Below are positions 15,065 to 23,153 of a DNA stretch of 64,000 nucleotides, in pieces. The stretch's first letter is position 1. Every line of letters starts with the position of its first letter. Made by a program: the position numbers and the translations under genes. Under the pieces are notes generated by a model, which was given only the letters and a program-made list of their open reading frames with translations, was not told the DNA's origin and made no database searches. The DNA is from JBFWUM01 sp050247255 (GTDB taxonomy: Bacteria > Acidobacteriota > Vicinamibacteria > Vicinamibacterales > UBA2999). The stretch is taken from positions 162,512 through 226,511 of the forward strand of contig JBFWUM010000001.1 in NCBI GenBank assembly GCA_050247255.1, given 5' to 3'.

Positions 15065-17217
15065 CCCGCCTCCCGGTCCGCTCGCTCATCGTCGCCCTCG
15101 CCGTCCTCGCGTGCGCGGACGCCGGGACGATGCGCGGGCAGGACCTGGTGGCCACCGACCATCCGCCGCTGCCGGCCACGGCGGCGCAATACTGGCTCGT
15201 CCCGGATGCCACGATTTCGTCGTCCCAGGAGCCCGAGACTTCAGTCTCGGCCCGCGCCGGCACTGAAGTGCCGGGCTCCGCCGGCACTGAAGTGCCGGGC
15301 TCCAAAGAGCCCGCATCCACCAACGTCCCCGGCTATTCCGAGTACGCGCGCGCGCTGGCCCTGCAGGAGCAGGGGCAGCTGGAGCAGGCCGACGCCATGC
15401 TGACGGCGCTGCTCGAGCGCGGTGGCGAGGGGTACCTGCCGCATGCGGTCACGCGGTCGCTGGCGGAGGTGGCGCTCGCGCGCGGCGATGCCAGCCGTGC
15501 CCAAAAACTACTCGCAGATCTCTCCGACGAGAAGCTGCTCGATCCCGAAGATGTGTGGCTGCGCCTTGGCACCGCCGCCGAGCAGGCCGGTGACGTCGCG
15601 GCAGCGCTCGCTGCGTACCGCACGGTGTATTACGACTACCCGCTCTCGGAAGAAGCGGTGGATGCGCAAGCGGGCATCGAGCGGCTGGAGACGCCGTCCC
15701 TGCTCGCGCCCGATCGCTTTGCGCGCGAGCTGGCGCGCGCGGAGCGGCTGTTTACCGCCCGGCGCTGGGCGCAGTCGCGCGCCGGCTTCGAGCCGCTGCA
15801 GCGCGCGGCGACGTCGGCCGACGATCGCGAGCTGATCGCGCTGCGGCTGGCGGAAGCCGACTACTACCTCGATCGCCATCGCCAGGCGCGTGAAGCCCTC
15901 CGGCCCTTCCTGGACGGCGCCTCGCGCAAGGCGGAGGCGCGGTTCTTCTTCCTGACGGCCACGCGCGCGCTGGGCGACACGGCGACGTACGTCAGGCTGG
16001 CTCGCGAGCTGGTCGCGGACTTCCCGGACAGCTCGTGGGCAGAGGAAACGCTCAACAACCTCGCCTCGCACTACATCATCGACGACGAAGATGCCGCTGC
16101 CGATCGCGTGTTCCGCGAGCTGGCGCAGCGCTTTCCCAAGGGTCGGTACGCCGAGCGCGCCGCCTGGCGCATCGGCTGGTGGGCCTACAAGCAGGAGCAG
16201 TGGACGGAGACGGTGCGGATCTTCGACGCGGCCGCCGCCGCGTTTCCGCGCGCCGACATGCGCCCCGCCTGGTTGTACTGGTCGGCGCGGGCCAGCGATC
16301 GCGCCGGCGATCGCGCCACGGCGACCGCCCGCTACCGGTTGGCAGTCACCGACTATCAGAACTCGTACTACGGGCGGCTGGCGGCGCGGCGCCTCGACGG
16401 GCGTGGCGGCCCCGCAGTGGCCTCGGCGCTCCGCACCGCAGCGCCATCGCCCGCCGCATCGCCGCTCGTGCCGACCGAGCCGATCATCCGTCGGCTCATT
16501 GCCGCCGGCAAACATGCCGAAGCGCTCAAGGAAGCGCAGTACGCGCAGATCGTCTGGACCGACTCACCGGCGCTCCAGGCCACGGTCGCGTGGCTGCGCA
16601 ACCGCGTTGGGCTCGAGCAGGAGGCGATGGAGCGGTTCCTCAACATCCGCGGCGCCATCACGCAGATGAAGCGCGCCTACCCGCAGTACCTCGCTGCGGG
16701 TGGCGAACGGCTGCCGCCCGAGGTGCTGCGCGTGATGTTCCCGATGGATCACTGGCCGCTGATTCAGCGCCACGCCGGGCGTCATCAGCTGGATCCGTAC
16801 CTGATGGCGTCGCTCATCGCGCAGGAGTCGACCTTTACCGCCGACATCCGCTCGGGCGCGAACGCCTATGGGCTGATGCAACTGCTGCCGGCGACAGGCC
16901 GCTTGTACGCCAGGCGCGTCGGCCTCCGCTACGCCCAGTCGCTGCTGACGCAGCCAGAACCCAACGTGCGCATGGGCATGGCCTTCTACAAGGACCTCGT
17001 CGATCGCTTCGGCAGCGATCACCTGGCGCTGGCGGCCTACAACGCCGGGCCGCACCGCGTCGCCGCCTGGATACCGGAGCGTCGCGGCATGGCGCAGGAC
17101 GAGTTCATCGACGACATCCCGTTTCCCGAGACGCAGAACTACGTGAAGCGGATCCTCGGGCAGGCCGAAGACTACCGGCGCCTGTATGGCGGTGGTGGCG
17201 TGCTGACGCCCCGCTAG
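15061..17217 (+). CDS. slt: Soluble lytic murein transglycosylase with TPR-like repeats
   Basis: The 718-residue periplasmic enzyme has a signal peptide, an odd linker made of palindromic repeats, a long helical TPR-like superhelix (about residues 95-560), and a C-terminal SLT domain with catalytic Glu in LIAQESTFTADI, then GLMQLLPAT and LALAAYNAGPHRV. It should cleave the MurNAc-GlcNAc bond to give 1,6-anhydro products. The linker includes two copies of AGTEVPGS, each coded by a 24-base repeat. The gene is followed without a gap by a methyltransferase. Confidence 0.92.
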   Translation: MTRLPVRSLIVALAVLACADAGTMRGQDLVATDHPPLPATAAQYWLVPDATISSSQEPETSVSARAGTEVPGSAGTEVPGSKEPASTNVPGYSEYARALALQEQGQLEQADAMLTALLERGGEGYLPHAVTRSLAEVALARGDASRAQKLLADLSDEKLLDPEDVWLRLGTAAEQAGDVAAALAAYRTVYYDYPLSEEAVDAQAGIERLETPSLLAPDRFARELARAERLFTARRWAQSRAGFEPLQRAATSADDRELIALRLAEADYYLDRHRQAREALRPFLDGASRKAEARFFFLTATRALGDTATYVRLARELVADFPDSSWAEETLNNLASHYIIDDEDAAADRVFRELAQRFPKGRYAERAAWRIGWWAYKQEQWTETVRIFDAAAAAFPRADMRPAWLYWSARASDRAGDRATATARYRLAVTDYQNSYYGRLAARRLDGRGGPAVASALRTAAPSPAASPLVPTEPIIRRLIAAGKHAEALKEAQYAQIVWTDSPALQATVAWLRNRVGLEQEAMERFLNIRGAITQMKRAYPQYLAAGGERLPPEVLRVMFPMDHWPLIQRHAGRHQLDPYLMASLIAQESTFTADIRSGANAYGLMQLLPATGRLYARRVGLRYAQSLLTQPEPNVRMGMAFYKDLVDRFGSDHLALAAYNAGPHRVAAWIPERRGMAQDEFIDDIPFPETQNYVKRILGQAEDYRRLYGGGGVLTPR
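15233..15303. repeat. Three CTTCAG/CTGAAG palindromes inside the slt coding region
   Basis: CCGAGA-CTTCAG-TCTCGG lies at 15233-15250. CCGGCA-CTGAAG-TGCCGG lies at 15257-15274 and again at 15281-15298, within an exact 24-base tandem repeat (15256-15279 and 15280-15303). The insert is in frame and is translated as a Ser/Gly/Pro/Glu linker after the signal peptide. Confidence 0.85.
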
Positions 17218-17952
17218 ATGGAGGTCCAGCTCGAGCTCACGAGCCGCGTCGAAGACGAGCACTTCTGGTTCCGCGGCTTTCGCGCCTTCATCGACCCGCT
17301 CGTCCGCGACGCCGCCTCCCGCCGGCCGAATCCGCGGATTCTCGATTGCGGCTGCGGCACCGGTTACAACCTGCAGTGGCTGGCCCGCTACGGGAGGCCG
17401 TTCGGCTTCGATCTCACGCCGGGCGGGTTAGCGCTGGCCCGCGGCCGCGGACAGCGTGTCGTCCGCGCGTCGATCACGGACATGCCGTTCGGCGGCGGGA
17501 CGGCCGACGTGCTCACGTCGTTCGACGTGCTGCAATACGTCGAGGACGATGGGGCGGTGCTGCGGGAGATGGCGCGCGTGCTGGCACCGGGCGGCGCGCT
17601 CATCGTCACTGCGGCGGCGATGGACGCGCTGCGCGGCGGTCATGCGGCCGAATGGCCGGAGGTTCGGCGCTACTCGCGCGCGCGGATTCGCCGGATCGCG
17701 GAAGCGGCAGGCCTGCGCGTCGAGCGCGCGACCTACATGTTCGCGTCGTTGTTTCCGATGATGCTGGCCGTGCGCGCGCTGCGGCGGAACGTCGAAGGTG
17801 ATGCGCCCGGTGACGACTGGGAGATGCAGGTGCCGGCCGCGCCGCTGAACGCAGTGCTGACCGGCATGTTGAAGGCAGAAGCGGCGCTGACGCGCCGCCT
17901 CCCGATGGCGCCCGCGGGCAGCTCGGTGCTGCTCGTGGCGCTAAAATCGTAG
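17218..17952 (+). CDS. Class I SAM-dependent methyltransferase
   Basis: The 244-residue protein has the Rossmann motif I ILDCGCGTGYNLQWLA (about residues 40-55), a later acidic loop FGFDLTPGG, and VLQYVEDDGAVLREMARVLAPGG, typical of methyltransferase type 11. The substrate is unknown. An HFWFRGFRAFI block near the N-terminus is shared with methyltransferases of glycan or lipid loci. The ATG follows directly after the slt stop, so translation is probably coupled. The 3' end overlaps the convergent outer-membrane protein gene by 12 bases. Confidence 0.88.
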   Translation: MEVQLELTSRVEDEHFWFRGFRAFIDPLVRDAASRRPNPRILDCGCGTGYNLQWLARYGRPFGFDLTPGGLALARGRGQRVVRASITDMPFGGGTADVLTSFDVLQYVEDDGAVLREMARVLAPGGALIVTAAAMDALRGGHAAEWPEVRRYSRARIRRIAEAAGLRVERATYMFASLFPMMLAVRALRRNVEGDAPGDDWEMQVPAAPLNAVLTGMLKAEAALTRRLPMAPAGSSVLLVALKS

Positions 17953-18690
17953 GGTCCCGCCGAAGTACGTCCCCTTGAGCTTCAGCACGCCGGCATCGCC
18001 ATCGACCAGGTAGTCGACGTCGAGCGAGCGGTAGCCGAACTGCGCCGCCAGGTTCTTCGTGAAATTCAGCTGGCCGTACAGATCGAAGTCGTAGAACTTG
18101 CCGCGGAACTCTTCACGATCCAGCTTCAACGCCGTGAACTCCCCGGTGACCGACAGGTAGTCGCCGAGGTAGCCGCGGGCGATCCCGCCAATCGTCGGGA
18201 TCGGCGCCTTGACTTCCTCGAGCGTCGCGCTCCCAGCCGGGCTGAGGATGAACGCCGACACCTTGTTGTATTTCAGCTCCGTCACCAGGCCGATGAACCC
18301 GTAGTTGAATCGGGCGAAGTCCCACTCATACCCCACGCGGTACAGGTCCCACTTGAACTCGTAGTTCACCGGCACGTTCACCGGGTAGGTGACCCCCTGG
18401 AAGGTGACGGTGGTGTCGATCACCTTGCCCGTGTCGTCGTACTTGACCGGGATGTAGGAGAAGCGGAACCGGTGGGCGCCGCCGGCACGGATGCGGAAGT
18501 CGCGGAAGCGTGTCGTCTCGAGCTCGAGCGGCGTCGCGAAATCGACCCCCTCGATGACGATCCCCGGCTCCTTGGGTGACCAGAGGTTCAGGTTCAGCTC
18601 GACGTGGGTGGTTTCCGGCGGAACCTGGGCGAAGGACGACCCGGCTGCACAGAGGACGAGGAGCGCGGTGAGCGCCACGCGAATAGGCAT
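17941..18690 (-). CDS. Outer-membrane beta-barrel-like protein, unknown family
   Basis: The 249-residue protein has a signal peptide (MPIRVALTALLVLCAAGSSFA). The remainder is rich in alternating aromatic and polar residues (HRFRFSYIPVKYDD, WDLYRVGYEWDFARFNYGFIG) and ends KGTYFGGTLRF, with the terminal Phe of outer-membrane barrels. The role is unknown. ATG 18690 was chosen as the signal-peptide start; the open frame continues upstream into the DUF2079 gene. It is third in an operon with the MFS transporter and the DUF2079 protein. Confidence 0.82.
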   Translation of the reverse strand: MPIRVALTALLVLCAAGSSFAQVPPETTHVELNLNLWSPKEPGIVIEGVDFATPLELETTRFRDFRIRAGGAHRFRFSYIPVKYDDTGKVIDTTVTFQGVTYPVNVPVNYEFKWDLYRVGYEWDFARFNYGFIGLVTELKYNKVSAFILSPAGSATLEEVKAPIPTIGGIARGYLGDYLSVTGEFTALKLDREEFRGKFYDFDLYGQLNFTKNLAAQFGYRSLDVDYLVDGDAGVLKLKGTYFGGTLRF

Positions 18691-18697
18691 GTCCCGA

Positions 18698-20023
18698 TTA
18701 TCGGCTGAACAGCACGATCCAGCCATCGCGCTCGAATTCCACGCGATAACCGCGTGCGCGATACGCGTCGACGGCCAGCCCCAGCGCGGCCGTATCGGCG
18801 TACGGCCATGGGTTCAGGGGGGAGGCGGCCATCACCACATCGGCGTCGCCGGCCCCTTCCCGCAGCACGCGGATGTCGTGGCGCTGGCTGAGGTGCGGCA
18901 CGATGGCCCCCTGCGCGATCACCGACGCGGCGTCCGGAACCATGGCGAGCGCGGCTGCAGCGGCCGAGGCTGAGGCGATCGGTTGGTAGTGTTCCGCCGT
19001 GAAGAGACGTCCCAGCGGCGGCCGCCCCGGGATCACCGCCGAGGCAACGACGCACGCCACCGCGAGCCACCCGGCGGCGCGCGGCCGGATGCTGCCCCGG
19101 CGCAGCAAGCGCGCCAGCCCGTCGCCGGCGCTCAGCGCGATGATCGGCGCAATCGGCGCCGAGTAGTGGAAGACGTTGCCCCAGTGCAGCGGGCTTGCCG
19201 ACAGCAGCCGCGACAGCATCAGGGGCGCGGCGAGCAGCGCCACCGGCGAGGCCAGCGACAGGAACAGGAACGGCGCGAACCAGAACGCGAGTGTGCGCAG
19301 CTTGGTGATCGGCGTCACCAGGACGAGCGGCGCGGTCCACGGGCGTTCGAGGATGGCGGCAAACGTGTTCGTGTACGCGTACGCGCCCGTGTCGGAGAAC
19401 GCCGGGATGGCGACGTTTGTGATGATCACGAAGGCGGCCATGCTGGCGCCTGTCAGCGCGAAGCCGCGTCGGCGCTCGCCCTGCCAGGCGAGATAGAGGC
19501 CGGCAGACGCCAGGAGCGCGACGAGATCCTCCTTGATGAGAAGCATGCTCGCCGCCACCGCCCAGAGCAGTCTCCATCGGCGCTGATCGATCGCCAGCAG
19601 CAGCAGTGCGACGGCCAGCGGCGCAAACGCCATTTCATGGACGTCGAACGCCGCCGTCTGCTGAATCCCCCACGACATCCCGTATGCAGAGGCGAGCCAC
19701 AGCGACAGCCGGCTCGACAGACGGGCGCGCAGGAACAGGTAGACAGGCACGTTCGACGCTGCCAGCAGCACCGCCTGCGCGACGATGAGCGTCTCCGGCG
19801 CTGGAGCGATCCAGTAGAGCGGCGCGAACAGGGCGATGATCGGGTAGAAGTGGTCGCCGAGGATGTTCGAGAAGCCGCTGATGGTGCTCGCGGGCGCCTC
19901 GAACCGGCTCAAGTGCCAGACCGCCTGGTCGAAGATCCCGAGGTCGAAGCCGCTGCTGCCGAACCGCCAGTGCCGGAGGACTCCGTACGCGGCGTAGGCG
20001 ACCGCAAGCACCGCGGCAACCAC
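18698..20023 (-). CDS. DUF2079 polytopic membrane protein
   Basis: The 441-residue protein has about ten membrane segments and the DUF2079 pattern FDLGIFDQAVWHLSRF followed by LGDHFYPIIALFAPLYWI. The family resembles membrane glycosyltransferases of GT-C type, but its activity is unknown. The start is uncertain: GTG 20023 follows a GAGGAGG site by 11 bases and lies 15 bases after the MFS stop; a TTG within the MFS gene is the alternative. The long upstream frame overlaps the MFS coding sequence and was rejected. Confidence 0.85.
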   Translation of the reverse strand: MVAAVLAVAYAAYGVLRHWRFGSSGFDLGIFDQAVWHLSRFEAPASTISGFSNILGDHFYPIIALFAPLYWIAPAPETLIVAQAVLLAASNVPVYLFLRARLSSRLSLWLASAYGMSWGIQQTAAFDVHEMAFAPLAVALLLLAIDQRRWRLLWAVAASMLLIKEDLVALLASAGLYLAWQGERRRGFALTGASMAAFVIITNVAIPAFSDTGAYAYTNTFAAILERPWTAPLVLVTPITKLRTLAFWFAPFLFLSLASPVALLAAPLMLSRLLSASPLHWGNVFHYSAPIAPIIALSAGDGLARLLRRGSIRPRAAGWLAVACVVASAVIPGRPPLGRLFTAEHYQPIASASAAAAALAMVPDAASVIAQGAIVPHLSQRHDIRVLREGAGDADVVMAASPLNPWPYADTAALGLAVDAYRARGYRVEFERDGWIVLFSR

Positions 20024-20039
20024 CCAGACGTACGCCTCC

Positions 20040-21380
20040 TCAATCTGCGAGGACGCGGTGTCGTGTCTCGAGGGCAAAGGGAATGATGAGCAGCCCCGCC
20101 AGCGGGACGAAGCCGACGAAGAACAGCACCTCCATCGCGGTGTCGAGCGCGTTGGTCCCGGCCGCCGCGATCGAGCCGACGACGAAGGGGCCGATCGCCG
20201 CAATCAGCCGGCCGACGTTGTAGGTGAAGCCGGGACCGGTGCCGCGCAGGCGCGTCGGGTAGAGCTCCGGGAGGTAGTACGTGAAGCTGCCGAAGACGCC
20301 GAATACCGTCAGCCCGATCGGGAAGTACATGTACAGCCGCGTGTACGGATCCATGGGCAGCCTGAACGCCGCCATCAACGCAGCCGCCGACCCGATGAAA
20401 TAGATGGCATACATCGTTCGCCGCCCGAGGAACTTCGACGCGGGAATCGTCAGCAGCGTGCCGATCAGCCCGCCCAGGTTGAACACGTTGGTCGCCGTCG
20501 CCTTCCACTGCTCGATCATCGTCGTCGCTTCCGCCGGCGAGAGGCCTTCGGCGGCGCGGGCCGCCAGGCCGGATGCAATCACCGGGATGAAGGCGTTGCA
20601 GCTCCACCAGGCGACCAGCGCCGTCAGCGCCAGGCCGAGCGCGGTCAGCGTGATCCGGCGGTAGGCCGGCGTGAACAGCTCGCCAATCGTCGGCGGCGCG
20701 ACCGACGGGGCCACGCGGGCCCAGCGCTCCGGTTCCTTGATGAACAGCCGCACGAAGAAGGCCACCGCCGCCGGCAGCAGCCCGAACAGGAAGACGTAGC
20801 GCCACGCCACTTCCGGCGAGCCGCGGAAGAAGACCCCCTGCACCTGGAAGGTCACGAACGTGGCCAGGAAGAGGCCGAGCGGGGCGGAGGTGTAGAGCAA
20901 TGCGCCCGCCTCCACGCGCCGCTTCTCGGGGACGACCTCGGCGACCATGGCGGCGCCCGCCGCCCACTCGCCGCCGATGCCGAGCGCCGCGATCACGCGG
21001 AAGACGAGCAGGACCCAGATGTTCGGCGCAAACGCGCACGCCGCAGTGCCGAGCGAGTAGACCGCCATGGTCAGCAGCAGCGTGCGGGTGCGGCCGATGC
21101 GATCGGCGACGCGGCCGAAGATGATGCCGCCGATCGCCCAGCCGACGAGCAGCACTGACGTGAGGATGCCGGTCCAGCGGAGCGTGGCCGCCCCGGCCTC
21201 AGGCGTCCCGGGCGTCAGGTTGAGCAGCGCCGGCACGGCATTCGGCGCGATGTAGTTGAACAGCAGGCTGTCGAAGATGTCGAAGCCCCAGCCGAGCCAG
21301 GCGGCAAACAGCACCGTCCACTGGTAGCCGTTCATGTCGAGCAGCGTGCGTGGCACCGGCGCGGCGGCGACCCTGTTCAT
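20040..21380 (-). CDS. MFS transporter, metabolite:H+ symporter (sugar transporter-like)
   Basis: The 446-residue protein has twelve membrane segments. The family motif GRVADRIGRTRTLLL occurs between segments 2 and 3, with FRVIAALGIGGEWAAGAAMVAE and LYPTRLRGTGPG. This is the sialate/aromatic-acid symporter type of major facilitator protein. The substrate cannot be told from sequence. ATG 21380 was chosen; it lies 11 bases from a -10-like box shared with the divergent ABC exporter. It heads the operon with the DUF2079 protein and the outer-membrane protein. Confidence 0.92.
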   Translation of the reverse strand: MNRVAAAPVPRTLLDMNGYQWTVLFAAWLGWGFDIFDSLLFNYIAPNAVPALLNLTPGTPEAGAATLRWTGILTSVLLVGWAIGGIIFGRVADRIGRTRTLLLTMAVYSLGTAACAFAPNIWVLLVFRVIAALGIGGEWAAGAAMVAEVVPEKRRVEAGALLYTSAPLGLFLATFVTFQVQGVFFRGSPEVAWRYVFLFGLLPAAVAFFVRLFIKEPERWARVAPSVAPPTIGELFTPAYRRITLTALGLALTALVAWWSCNAFIPVIASGLAARAAEGLSPAEATTMIEQWKATATNVFNLGGLIGTLLTIPASKFLGRRTMYAIYFIGSAAALMAAFRLPMDPYTRLYMYFPIGLTVFGVFGSFTYYLPELYPTRLRGTGPGFTYNVGRLIAAIGPFVVGSIAAAGTNALDTAMEVLFFVGFVPLAGLLIIPFALETRHRVLAD

Positions 21381-21390
21381 CGGCGGGCAT

Positions 21391-21398
21391 TCTATACT
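21391..21398. promoter_or_regulatory. Bidirectional -10 region between the MFS and ABC exporter genes
   Basis: TATACT at 21393-21398 ends 6 bases before ATG 21405 on the plus strand. On the minus strand the same bases read AGTATAGA and end about 10 bases before ATG 21380. Transcripts would be leaderless or nearly so in both directions. No good -35 boxes are seen. Confidence 0.5.
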
Positions 21399-21404
21399 GC
21401 GTAC

Positions 21405-23153
21405 ATGTCCGCCGCGCGGCGGCTCCTGGCGTATGCCGCCAGGTACCGCCGATCCTTCCTCCTGGGGCTCACCGCTTCCATCTGCACGACCGCCATCGGG
21501 CTCGCCGGGCCGTGGGTCCTGAAGAATGCCATCGACGATCTGAGCCAGGGCGTGACCGCCGACAGGGTGCGCGCCTACGCGCTGGCCTTCGTGGCGCTGG
21601 CTGCCGCCGGCGGCGTCTTCCGGTTCCTCACCAGGCGCATCATCATCGGCGCGTCGCGGGAGATCGAGTACGACCTGCGCAACGACTTTTTCGCGGCGCT
21701 GCAGCGGCTCGACCTCGCCTACTTCCACCGCAACCGCACCGGCGACCTGATGTCGCGCGCGACCAACGACCTGGCGGCGGTGCGCCAGATGGTCGGCCCG
21801 GCGGTCATGTACACCGCCAACACCGCGCTCGGCTTCATCGTCGCGGTGGTGCTGATGCTGTCGATCCATCCGCGGCTGACGCTCATTGCGCTCGTCCCGC
21901 TGCCGTTCGTCAGTCTCGTCGTCAAGTACTTCGGCGAGGCAATCCACCGGCGGTTCGAATCGATCCAGGAGCAGCTGTCGACCATCAGCGCGATCTCACA
22001 GGAGGCGCTCTCCGGCGTGCGGGTCGTGCGCGCCTACCGCCAGGAGCCCTTCGAGCTCGAGCGGTTCCGGCAGGCGAACGACGAGTTCGTGCGGCGCAAC
22101 AAGGCGCTGATCCAGCTGCAGGGCGCCTACAACCCGAGCATGTCGCTGCTGATGGGCGTCGCGGCGCTGCTCGTGCTCTGGCTCGGAGCGGTCGAAGTCG
22201 TTGCCGGGCGGATGACGGTGGGCGAGCTCGTCGCCTTCAACGCCTACCTGATGATGCTGTCGTGGCCGATGATCGCCTTCGGCTGGGTGACGAACCTGCT
22301 ACAGCGCGGCATGGCGTCGTGGAAGCGGATGCTGGAGGTCCTCGACGCCGAGCCGGTGGTGAAGGACACGGGGCTTGCCCCGCCGCCGCGCGGCAGCGCG
22401 AAGGCGGGCGACATCGAATTCCGGAATCTCACCTTCGCCTATGGCGGTCGCGTCGTGCTGCGCGACATCAGCGCGCAGATCCCGGCCGGGAGCACCACGG
22501 CTGTCATCGGGTCGACCGGGTCGGGCAAGTCGACGCTGCTGTCGCTGCTGCCGCGGCTGTACGAGCCGCCGCGCGGCACGGTGTTCGTCGACGGGATCGA
22601 CGTGCTCGACATGCCGCTCGCCGCCCTGCGCGGCGCCATCGGCATGGTGCCCCAGGAGCCGTTCCTCTTCAGCGCGACGCTGGCCGAAAACGTTGCCTTC
22701 GGCGCGCAGGCCGATCCGGACGATCGCGCGGCCATTGAAGGCGCGGCGGCGCTGGCGCGGCTCGACAAGGACCTGGCTGATTTTCCGCGCGGCTACGATA
22801 CCGTCGTCGGCGAGCGCGGCATTACGCTGTCGGGCGGCCAGAAGCAGCGCACGGCGATCGCCCGGGCGCTGGCGGTCGATCCCCGCATCCTCATCCTCGA
22901 CGATGCGATGTCGGCGGTGGATACCTATACCGAGGAGGAGATCCTGACGCGCCTCGCCGACGTGATGCGTGAACGGACGACGTTGCTCGTCTCGCACCGC
23001 GTGTCGACCGTGCGTCACGCCGATCAGATCCTCGTGCTCGAGGATGGCCGCATCGTCGAGCGAGGCACGCACGACGAGCTCGTGCAGCGCGACGGGGCCT
23101 ACGCCGCCCTGCACCGCAAGCAGCTGCTCGAGGACGAGCTCGCCGCCTCATGA
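21405..23153 (+). CDS. ABC exporter half-transporter, degenerate-site subunit
   Basis: The 582-residue protein has six membrane helices fused to a nucleotide-binding domain. Walker A GSTGSGKST is near residue 368 and the signature LSGGQKQ near 475. Walker B reads ILILDDAMSAVD, with Asp where the catalytic Glu is expected. Half-transporters of the BmrC/TM287 kind show the same change and pair with a subunit with an intact site. The partner is encoded next with a 4-base overlap. The substrate could be lipid, drug or peptide. ATG 21405 follows a -10 box by 6 bases. Confidence 0.92.
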   Translation: MSAARRLLAYAARYRRSFLLGLTASICTTAIGLAGPWVLKNAIDDLSQGVTADRVRAYALAFVALAAAGGVFRFLTRRIIIGASREIEYDLRNDFFAALQRLDLAYFHRNRTGDLMSRATNDLAAVRQMVGPAVMYTANTALGFIVAVVLMLSIHPRLTLIALVPLPFVSLVVKYFGEAIHRRFESIQEQLSTISAISQEALSGVRVVRAYRQEPFELERFRQANDEFVRRNKALIQLQGAYNPSMSLLMGVAALLVLWLGAVEVVAGRMTVGELVAFNAYLMMLSWPMIAFGWVTNLLQRGMASWKRMLEVLDAEPVVKDTGLAPPPRGSAKAGDIEFRNLTFAYGGRVVLRDISAQIPAGSTTAVIGSTGSGKSTLLSLLPRLYEPPRGTVFVDGIDVLDMPLAALRGAIGMVPQEPFLFSATLAENVAFGAQADPDDRAAIEGAAALARLDKDLADFPRGYDTVVGERGITLSGGQKQRTAIARALAVDPRILILDDAMSAVDTYTEEEILTRLADVMRERTTLLVSHRVSTVRHADQILVLEDGRIVERGTHDELVQRDGAYAALHRKQLLEDELAAS

